This document shows positions 24,733 to 30,709 of a stretch of 30,709 bases of DNA, piece by piece. The position numbers and the translations under genes are program-made. This stretch comes from Proteiniphilum sp. UBA4977 (GTDB lineage Bacteria; Bacteroidota; Bacteroidia; Bacteroidales; Dysgonomonadaceae). Position 1 is the stretch's first letter, and the number at the start of each line of letters is the position of its first letter. Where the stretch lies: NCBI GenBank assembly GCA_002398565.1, contig DGZP01000019.1, positions 6,418-37,126 on the forward strand, given 5' to 3'. Under the pieces are notes generated by a model. That model was not told where the DNA came from. It was given only the letters and a program-made list of their open reading frames with translations, and did not search any database.

Positions 24733-25083
24733 TCAGAACAAGTGTTTAATGGCTTCATAGAGCCATAATCCCGACAAAAGTCCCGCGACATACATCAATC
24801 TGGAACAAGTGGCGTACCTACCTTTCTGTTGAAATCTTTTCGACGCTTTAAGGCATGTAATAGTTAATGTGACTGCCAATAATATGTAGGCTATGCCCCA
24901 AAAAATATCGGGTACATTATATAGCCCTGAAGTAGAAAAAATAACAAGTAGGATAAATATACAGGCAGCTATTGCAAATGCCCAGCTTACTTTGAGTTGT
25001 TCTTTTATTATCGGTTTCATATTGTATTCAATTAATTTTAGCGAGTCATCCGAACTATCCGGTTCATTCAATAAACTTCGCAT
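24733..25083 (-). CDS. Small three-helix membrane protein, function unknown
   Basis: The protein has 116 residues. A soluble N-terminus of about 30 residues (LLNEPDSSDDSLKLIEYNMK) is followed by three hydrophobic segments: about 34-53 (WAFAIAACIFILLVIFS), 59-78 (DIFWGIAYILLAVTLTITC) and 95-112 (YVAGLLSGLWLYEAI). A basic loop (KASKRFQQKGRYATCSR) lies between the second and third. No family is recognised. The gene starts 49 bp after the secreted-protein gene and ends 10 bp before a strong terminator, so it is probably the last gene of a three-gene operon. Membrane location is well supported; any role is unknown. Confidence 0.65.
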   Translation of the reverse strand: MRSLLNEPDSSDDSLKLIEYNMKPIIKEQLKVSWAFAIAACIFILLVIFSTSGLYNVPDIFWGIAYILLAVTLTITCLKASKRFQQKGRYATCSRLMYVAGLLSGLWLYEAIKHLF

Positions 25084-25132
25084 TTTATTGATGATGCTGT
25101 TTATTACCGGAGAGGGGATTTTCTAATATCTT

Positions 25133-25756
25133 TTATTTTTTACTTAACGTGATTTTTTTTGCTTCATTTATATATTCTATATGAGTTATTGGAATTTCAA
25201 TGCCAAAAATATTTCCTTTCAATAGTACTTTTTTTGTAGTTGGGTTGACAAAAATATAATGCCTGTGCTTTTGCAATTCTACGACATAATCAATTGCGTA
25301 AACTTCATCTCCAATATGAACATACTCTTCCGAAATAGTATTGATCATATTTCTAATAGTTTTCTTTCCAAGAATAGGTAATGGATTTTCTGTAAAAAAT
25401 TCAGCAGAAGAGGGAATATTCTCACTTATATCGGCATTATTTCTGTAGAAAACAGTAGTCCAACTAAACCAGAAATTCTCATCATAATTCTTTTTTACAA
25501 ACTTTTTGGCGTCCCTCTTATGTTTTATTGTTCCCACAAATTCATAAGACAAAAAATCAATATCTTCTCCATTTTCAACATACAGTGGGAAGTTTTTGAA
25601 CAGATTTATTATATTATCCTCGCTTTTAATGATAGGTGCCCCGTATTCATACAGGTTCGTAGTTGCTCCATTAAATCCATGAGAAATTTGAGGGTATACC
25701 CCTTCTAAATTACACAAACTAAGGCCAAGGAGAAAAAGACAAACTAAATTTTTCAT
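25133..25756 (-). CDS. Secreted protein of unknown function
   Basis: The protein has 207 residues. The N-terminus (MKNLVCLFLLGLSLCNLEGV) is a Sec signal peptide with probable cleavage near YPQ, without a convincing lipobox. The mature part is a mix of charged and aromatic residues. Examples are DAKKFVKKNYDENFWFSWTT and EEYVHIGDEVYAIDYVVELQ, with a final HRHYIFVNPTTKKVLLKGNI hairpin-like stretch. No family is recognised and no catalytic motif is obvious. It starts 24 bp after the stop of the lipoprotein gene and is followed by the small membrane protein, so the three are likely co-expressed. Base composition is clearly more AT-rich than the PUL genes on the left. Confidence 0.68.
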   Translation of the reverse strand: MKNLVCLFLLGLSLCNLEGVYPQISHGFNGATTNLYEYGAPIIKSEDNIINLFKNFPLYVENGEDIDFLSYEFVGTIKHKRDAKKFVKKNYDENFWFSWTTVFYRNNADISENIPSSAEFFTENPLPILGKKTIRNMINTISEEYVHIGDEVYAIDYVVELQKHRHYIFVNPTTKKVLLKGNIFGIEIPITHIEYINEAKKITLSKK

Positions 25757-25780
25757 AATTAAATAAGATTAGAATTTACT

Positions 25781-26743
25781 CTAATTACTGAGCATATTAG
25801 GAGTGATATTTGTTTCTGCTCCAAACTTTTTAGAACCCCCAGAAGGGTTTATTTGTGCTACTGAAACCTCCCATTTAAATCTACAATAGCCGTTTGCCCC
25901 AGACTCATATCCTAAGATATTTAAATAAGCATCTGCTACGTATCCAAATCCCGTGGTTGATGAATAATATTCTGGAGTATAACCTGTTATCGAGTTAATG
26001 CTCCCTGCTCTTGTCCCATAAACAGTAACACTTGCCCAAGCTACGGCTGATCCTGTCAAACCAGAAATACTGCAACTTGGTGAATTGAAGAAATATATAA
26101 TAGGTTCATCATTTTCGTTTTCACTTTTAAGACGTGGTATTTGACGAGTTTCAGATGGCTCAGATATTGTAATGACATAAATGTGAGATAAAAGGTCATC
26201 ATAGATAATTTCGCTATCAACCACTAAACAGAGAGTTGTAAATTCTACATTTTTATATGCCCATTTAAGCTGTACTTTTCTTAAAGAAGTATTTGTGTGT
26301 TGATCTATTACACTTTCTCTAAAATGAATGTAATCATTTACTATATTAGGTTTGGATTTAGATATTTCAGAAAGAGGTAATATTTCATATTTATTGTAAT
26401 CCATTGGATTATTATAAAGGGGAAAGTATGAACGAGCATTAATATTGCCATTGGCATCTTCATCATCTGGCAATAATTTATAACTAATTAACTTTAATCC
26501 CTGCTTAGTAATAAAGCTCGTCTCAGGCCTATCATCGATAAGATAATCTAATTGATCTTGCCATGTATCATAAGATAACTTAATTATGTCTGTATTATTA
26601 TTGGGAGTTTCCTGAAATTCTATTATATCTTCATTATTAAATAAAAAATCTAACTGATTATCACAACCTGATATAATAACACCCAAAGTAATGATATTTA
26701 TCAATACAATTAATCTCAAAGTTTTTCTCTTAATCTGTTCCAT
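25781..26743 (-). CDS. Lipoprotein of unknown function, first gene of an AT-rich operon
   Basis: The protein has 320 residues. The lipobox is LGVIISGC, cysteine 27, followed by an acidic linker. Residues about 50-150 are polar and helical (IKLSYDTWQDQLDYLIDDRP). The C-terminal third is rich in Gly, Ser and Tyr (ISGLTGSAVAWASVTVYGTR, YYSSTTGFGYVADAYLNILG) and contains NGYCRFKWEVSVAQINPSGG, which reads as a compact beta domain. No known domain is recognised. It leads the group 26743-24733 with intergenic distances of 24 and 49 bp. The protein is probably anchored in the outer membrane. Low GC and the lack of PUL families suggest it was inserted between two PULs, which is inference. Confidence 0.72.
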   Translation of the reverse strand: MEQIKRKTLRLIVLINIITLGVIISGCDNQLDFLFNNEDIIEFQETPNNNTDIIKLSYDTWQDQLDYLIDDRPETSFITKQGLKLISYKLLPDDEDANGNINARSYFPLYNNPMDYNKYEILPLSEISKSKPNIVNDYIHFRESVIDQHTNTSLRKVQLKWAYKNVEFTTLCLVVDSEIIYDDLLSHIYVITISEPSETRQIPRLKSENENDEPIIYFFNSPSCSISGLTGSAVAWASVTVYGTRAGSINSITGYTPEYYSSTTGFGYVADAYLNILGYESGANGYCRFKWEVSVAQINPSGGSKKFGAETNITPNMLSN

Positions 26744-26899
26744 AATAATCTTGTTTGAGTTATTTTACTTTATTGATTACATCTTCGAAAGGCAGATGGC
26801 TTGCCGGAATAGAGGTTACATTATGCCGTATGCTTTACTGTAAGTTTCACTTGGTGTGTTTTAATATTTCGACAAAAAAATCAATCATTATTCTTCCTA

Positions 26900-28594
26900 T
26901 TATCTGTTTGTGCAGTTGATTAACAACTTGTGTTTGTTCGGTACCATTTTGAGATCATATTCAGTCTTATCTCCCTTTTGAATGAATCCCTGTTCACAGG
27001 TAATCTTATAAGGAAATCCTTTGAATTTAGCTCTCAGTACAGTTGCTTCAAACGACTCAAAAGGGAGTCGATCTTTTCTGCTTTCCGGGACCTTTAATGC
27101 CATTAGCCATCTAAAGTCCTTTTTATCTCCTTTATATGATATATCGATTTTATTTTCATAAAATACAATTTCAAATCGGTTACCCTTGCCGTCCGATGTA
27201 GATACACATAGTACATCTATTGCTGGTTCAGTTACCACGGGATCTTTCAGTACTATCTCCTTTACGGAACCGTCATCCTCAAGTTGCATGATTTGAAGTC
27301 CGGTTTTTTCTTCAGGAGTACTCCAGTAAAAACGATCAATCACAGGCAGTGTATAATAGAAAAATTGATTGCCTGTTCCCGGTGTAGTCAGATAATCCGA
27401 TTGGAGATTCTCATCAAACATATGGATATCCCTGAAACAGAAACCATCTTTCTCCCATAGCAGACTCGCGCGATAAAAACGGCTGTTAAACCAGACTGTT
27501 TTATTTCCTTCTTCTCTAATATCCGTCAAAGTGGTGACAGCGGTTGCAGGAGTCATAATGAAGCGGTCTTTAAACCATTTACCGGAGTTCTCCAGTGTTT
27601 CAATGCGAATTTTCCCCTCATCACGTAAAGATTTGAATAAGGAGAACTGCATTTTTAATCCCTCTTCCATGCTGCTCCACGTAAACGAATTTTCCTGACC
27701 TGCTTGCGCATAATTAAAAGCGAGGCTTGGCTGATTGACAATCGATTCGAGAAAATATTTTACCCATTCCCTGTTTTTCCCGGCCTCTCTATAAACCGGT
27801 TCAAGCGAGATTACATCCTGACCATTTGTCCCTACGCCTGTTTCATATTGATATATCGGATCACTTCCCAGCATTCGGAATATAGGAACCGGTATCTGGT
27901 TCTCTTTTGTTTGTGCCGGCATGTATGCGTTGTGTCGACTGGGATAATAGGCCTGGTTCCAATAGCCGCCCCACAGCGTATATCCATCAGTACCTACCTG
28001 ATCTTTACAATTAGAAGAGGCCACTATTTTGTATTTTTTAACCATATACGCCAATGTATGGGCATCAATAAACCATGACCCGACCGATCTGGGATACTCC
28101 CCGTAGATGTCTTTGAATTTGGACATATAGACGTCGACCAGCTTTTCCCGCTCTTCCGGGGTATATCCGGTTGTAAAAGCAATATTCGCATGAGACACCC
28201 AGGAGTGTTCTCCGCGCCATTTTATTCCCGCTGCTTCTACATGGGGTTGTGTAATCTCCCACCATGCACCGATTTCGCAATTAGGACTTAATTGAGTTTT
28301 CATCAGCTTCTGGTATGCAGGATTAATCAATGCATCATACTGAAAGAGAAATGTTGCCGGAAAATTATATTCATTAACCAGTTTAATCTGATTTTCCACA
28401 GCCTCAAACAATAGTTTATCGGAGTTCTCGATCCGGTAATCGGTCTGCCGGATAAAATTAATTATATTGATAATCCGTGAAGAGTCTGAAAATGACTCTT
28501 TTGGTATCTTAACTTCAGGAGATTGACTGCTACAGTTTAGATGCAAACTAATAAATAAAATTAAGAGAGTAGAAAATACGTAATTAAACTTCAT
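26900..28594 (-). CDS. Lipoprotein with a deacetylase/GH57-type (beta/alpha) barrel, putative carbohydrate-active enzyme
   Basis: The protein has 564 residues. The signal MKFNYVFSTLLILFISLHLN is followed by cysteine 21 and a Ser-rich linker, probably a lipoprotein although Asn at -1 is unusual. Residues about 40-340 show the order of a NodB/GH57-like barrel: a strand near IINFIRQTDYRIE, FPATFLFQYDAL, then CEIGAWWEITQPHVEAAG (Glu and His candidates), EYPRSVGSWFIDAHTLAYMV and IVASSNCKDQVGTDGYTLWG. A terminal barrel element may be FKSLRDEGKIRIETLEN. Residues about 350-564 are beta-rich. No exact family or metal-binding triad can be fixed, so the function is open. It follows the SusD at 30613-28988 on the same strand after a 393-bp gap, so it may be part of that locus with its own promoter. 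Confidence 0.65.
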   Translation of the reverse strand: MKFNYVFSTLLILFISLHLNCSSQSPEVKIPKESFSDSSRIINIINFIRQTDYRIENSDKLLFEAVENQIKLVNEYNFPATFLFQYDALINPAYQKLMKTQLSPNCEIGAWWEITQPHVEAAGIKWRGEHSWVSHANIAFTTGYTPEEREKLVDVYMSKFKDIYGEYPRSVGSWFIDAHTLAYMVKKYKIVASSNCKDQVGTDGYTLWGGYWNQAYYPSRHNAYMPAQTKENQIPVPIFRMLGSDPIYQYETGVGTNGQDVISLEPVYREAGKNREWVKYFLESIVNQPSLAFNYAQAGQENSFTWSSMEEGLKMQFSLFKSLRDEGKIRIETLENSGKWFKDRFIMTPATAVTTLTDIREEGNKTVWFNSRFYRASLLWEKDGFCFRDIHMFDENLQSDYLTTPGTGNQFFYYTLPVIDRFYWSTPEEKTGLQIMQLEDDGSVKEIVLKDPVVTEPAIDVLCVSTSDGKGNRFEIVFYENKIDISYKGDKKDFRWLMALKVPESRKDRLPFESFEATVLRAKFKGFPYKITCEQGFIQKGDKTEYDLKMVPNKHKLLINCTNR

Positions 28595-28987
28595 GTGAAT
28601 AAATATTTTTTTAAATTTACTATTTTACAAATTTCAATTTTAAAGATTATCTGATAAGCAACAAGATAGGAGTGTGGATATTCCCATAACTATTTATACG
28701 CCTAATCCTAAATTAAATGTTTTTTATTATTTCAAATAATAATTTAACAATATAAATATGACACATTTATTTTATGCTTTACAAAAGCAATTTATTCATA
28801 TTGTCAGTAACTACATTAGAAGATGCATAAAATAAACTATGAACTTTGGAGTTATTGTAAATCGAATAGTTAAACACCTTTTCGGACGAAGATTTAACTT
28901 AAAAGCATGTTTAAGTTTTACATATCAAGAATATTTTGGCTCAGCGGTCTTCTATTCAAGCTTTGAACGAGGCTGAATATATGATAT
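28595..28987. other. AT-rich intergenic region with inverted repeats
   Basis: No gene is seen in these 393 bp. Two structures stand out. One is an 8-bp stem AACTTAAA/TTTAAGTT with loop AGCATG at 28896-28917, about 70 bp after the SusD stop, which may be a weak terminator. The other is a 12-bp inverted repeat at 28766-28777 and 28825-28836. No promoter motif for the 28594 gene could be fixed with confidence. Confidence 0.4.
28766..28836. repeat. 12-bp inverted repeat pair with 47-bp spacer
   Basis: TTTATTTTATGC (28766-28777) and GCATAAAATAAA (28825-28836) are perfect reverse complements. A smaller GCTTT-ACA-AAAGC hairpin begins inside the left arm at 28776. The spacer has no coding capacity. 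In DNA this rich in A and T a chance match is possible. Otherwise it could be a footprint of a small mobile element or a regulatory site. Confidence 0.4.
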
Positions 28988-30613
28988 TTATTCATACTGA
29001 GGATTTTGAACCAACGTATTCTTACTTTTAAGAATTTCGGCCCGGGGAATTGGAAGCAAATAATGTTGGGGAAGAAATTTTCGTTCCAATACAGTAATGG
29101 AATTATATTTAAATATTCCGTCATCCTTCTTGATTACCTGTACTCCCATCGCATCAATATTTTCATAAAATTCTGCAATAAGCCATCGGCGCAGATCAAA
29201 ATAACGATGATTCTCAAAAGATAACTCTATTCTACGTTCATTGTAAAGCCTTTCCATCAATTTACTACCTGACTCGGTAACCAGGGGCATTTCTACCCCC
29301 TTGCGTCTTCTCACGATATTTATGGCATCTCGACATTCAGCTTCATTGCCAAGATGATATTGTGCTTCAGCGTAATTCAAATAAAATTCTGCCAATCGGA
29401 AGAATACCCACGGTTGTGTATTAGTTTCACTTAATAGTTGACTCTCATCCATGAATTTATATAAATAGTATCCTGTCAGCGAAGTATTCCAACTGCCCAC
29501 ATCACCTTCCGAACTATCTTTTCCTTTAGGGATAAATACTTCCACTTCTCGTCCGCGATATATGGCTCCGTTGTACAAAACAGATGCATAGAAACGAGGA
29601 TCACGGCCTTCATACGGATGAGTAGAGTCATAACCTGATCCCTCCTCAATCGGTCTCTTTCCGGTAGCTTTCATTTCGTAATCATCTACCAGATTCTGCA
29701 GTGGACAATTGCCTCCCCATCCGTCAAAACCATTAGGAGAATTGAAGAGATTCATCCTATGTCCGTTTGCTTTGGTATATTCCCTTTTGAATATAACTTC
29801 CCTGTTATTTTTTTCAAGAAAGATATCCCTATAATTATCAGAAAGTTCATATCCTGGGAGATTCATTACTTCTAAAGATGCATCACGGGCTTTCTCCCAC
29901 TTGATTTTATCATTACCGGGATTGTTCATCGGACTGGCTGCATAAAGCAAGATTCTTGCTCTAAGTGCTTTACATGCATCAGCTGAAGCCCTACCAGAGT
30001 GAGCACCTTCCATTTTATCAGGTAAATTCTCTATCGCTTCCGCTAAGTCGGTCAATATAAAATCCACGCACTGGTCGTATGTATTTCTCTGCATAGAATA
30101 ATCGGTCTCATTTAAATCATAAGAGCGTGTTATAATCGGGACTCCGCCAAAACGCCAAATCAGATTGGAATAAATGAATGCCCGTATAAATTTCATCTCA
30201 CCAGTCAATCTATTCTTCAGGACTTCCGAAACATTTGCATCATCAATCTTTTCAAAATAAGTATTGACATTGCGCAGATATTCATATGCCTTTTCCCAGT
30301 AATTAAAATTAGAAAAACGCCCGCTATCGAAAATAGTAATGTTATCCGGGGTCATTTCTCCCCTGGACACGATAACTGAACTTTCCTTTCCGTGGCGTGT
30401 GTAAGTCTCGTCTGTGGTAGAAGACATCATGGCTTCTTCGAAGCCACTGGGATAGGCATTATAACAGGCATTTACATAAGCTATCAACAAAGCATCATCA
30501 TTGAAAACATCTTCTTCTGTCATTTTATCAAGAGGTTTTCTGTCAAGGAAATCATTACAGGAGACAAACAGGAAATACAGGATTGATAAACTGATATATA
30601 TAATATTTTTCAT
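28988..30613 (-). CDS. RagB/SusD family nutrient-uptake outer-membrane lipoprotein
   Basis: The start at 30613 gives 541 residues and a normal lipoprotein signal (ISLSILYFLFVSC, cysteine 19) followed by NDFLDRKPLDKMTEEDVF, the classic SusD opening. The ATG at 30667 would add 18 residues in front of the signal and is unlikely. Family features include NYWEKAYEYLRNVNTYFEKI, MKFIRAFIYSNLIWRFGGVP, DACKALRARILLYAASPMNN, FFRLAEFYLNYAEAQYHLGN and NERRIELSFENHRYFDLRRW. It ends LLPIPRAEILKSKNTLVQNP. It is distinct from the 685-residue SusD of the central PUL. The partner SusC is not seen in the 96 bp upstream, which is unusual, since SusC normally ends within about 30 bp of SusD. The barrel lipoprotein follows downstream. 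Confidence 0.95.
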   Translation of the reverse strand: MKNIIYISLSILYFLFVSCNDFLDRKPLDKMTEEDVFNDDALLIAYVNACYNAYPSGFEEAMMSSTTDETYTRHGKESSVIVSRGEMTPDNITIFDSGRFSNFNYWEKAYEYLRNVNTYFEKIDDANVSEVLKNRLTGEMKFIRAFIYSNLIWRFGGVPIITRSYDLNETDYSMQRNTYDQCVDFILTDLAEAIENLPDKMEGAHSGRASADACKALRARILLYAASPMNNPGNDKIKWEKARDASLEVMNLPGYELSDNYRDIFLEKNNREVIFKREYTKANGHRMNLFNSPNGFDGWGGNCPLQNLVDDYEMKATGKRPIEEGSGYDSTHPYEGRDPRFYASVLYNGAIYRGREVEVFIPKGKDSSEGDVGSWNTSLTGYYLYKFMDESQLLSETNTQPWVFFRLAEFYLNYAEAQYHLGNEAECRDAINIVRRRKGVEMPLVTESGSKLMERLYNERRIELSFENHRYFDLRRWLIAEFYENIDAMGVQVIKKDDGIFKYNSITVLERKFLPQHYLLPIPRAEILKSKNTLVQNPQYE

Positions 30614-30664
30614 ATTATTAAAATTATTTATTTTCAAAAGTAGCATATGAAACTCGCTTTTAAT

Positions 30665-30695
30665 CAAATTATTGGATGAGAATTATTTTGACAAA
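30665..30695 (-). promoter_or_regulatory. Possible Bacteroidetes-type promoter ahead of SusD
   Basis: On the minus strand TTTG (30695-30692) is followed after exactly 20 bp by TAATTTG (30671-30665). The Bacteroidetes housekeeping promoter is TTTG, 19-21 bp, TAnnTTTG; here the -7 element is one base short. It lies about 50 bp upstream of the preferred SusD start. The A/T content makes chance matches likely, so confidence is low. Confidence 0.3.
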
Positions 30696-30709
30696 GTCGA
30701 TTACTTCGT

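Overview
The window looks like chromosomal DNA of a Bacteroidota member, most likely order Bacteroidales. The reasons are three SusD-type proteins, one SusC-type TonB-dependent transporter, and lipoproteins built from families typical of this phylum (DUF4959, DUF5000, DUF4998, DUF1735/DUF4361, BACON, discoidin). There are no tRNA or rRNA genes, CRISPR arrays or intact insertion sequences. It is a glycan/glycoprotein uptake region in which parts of at least three polysaccharide-utilisation-type loci (PULs) meet. Genus-level placement is not possible from sequence reading alone.

Layout. (A) 1-2723, plus strand: the tail of one PUL, with the C-terminus of a SusD followed by two discoidin-bearing surface lipoproteins. 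A strong hairpin follows at 2746-2787. (B) 2886-7214, plus strand: a secreted six-hairpin glycosidase, then an AraC-type regulator 15 bp ahead of a type I methionine aminopeptidase. (C) 7215-7620: a gene-poor convergent gap. (D) 7621-12503, minus strand: a Tat-exported GH106-like glycosidase and, upstream of it, a calpain-type (C2) cysteine protease lipoprotein carrying two discoidin-like repeats in exact 150-residue register. (E) 12585-13705: a scar. It holds the decayed 3' tail of a transglutaminase/discoidin gene, an orphan RHS C-terminal tip and a frameshifted immunity-like membrane protein. (F) 13844-24654, minus strand: the central PUL. In transcription order it encodes a transglutaminase-like lipoprotein with a discoidin C-terminus (split by a frameshift), an IPT/NHL lipoprotein, SusC, SusD, a DUF1735/DUF4361 lipoprotein and a BACON/discoidin lipoprotein. 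Terminator-like hairpins lie at both ends (24687-24722 and 13781-13813). (G) 24733-26743, minus strand: three AT-rich unrecognised envelope genes that look like one operon. (H) 26900-30613, minus strand: a (beta/alpha)-barrel lipoprotein of the deacetylase/GH57 type and, upstream, a second complete SusD whose SusC is not visible.

How it may work. The central PUL would bind a ligand at the surface through several discoidin and BACON lipoproteins and import it through SusC/SusD. Two different papain-fold enzymes (transglutaminase-like and calpain-like) next to glycosidases suggest a target with both protein and sugar, such as a glycoprotein or proteoglycan. That is inference.

The most checkable oddity is that all three broken reading frames break at A7 or A8 runs on the coding strand, and removing one A from each restores a sensible protein. 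This is either a base-calling artefact or slippage. It decides whether the transglutaminase and immunity/RHS genes are really broken.
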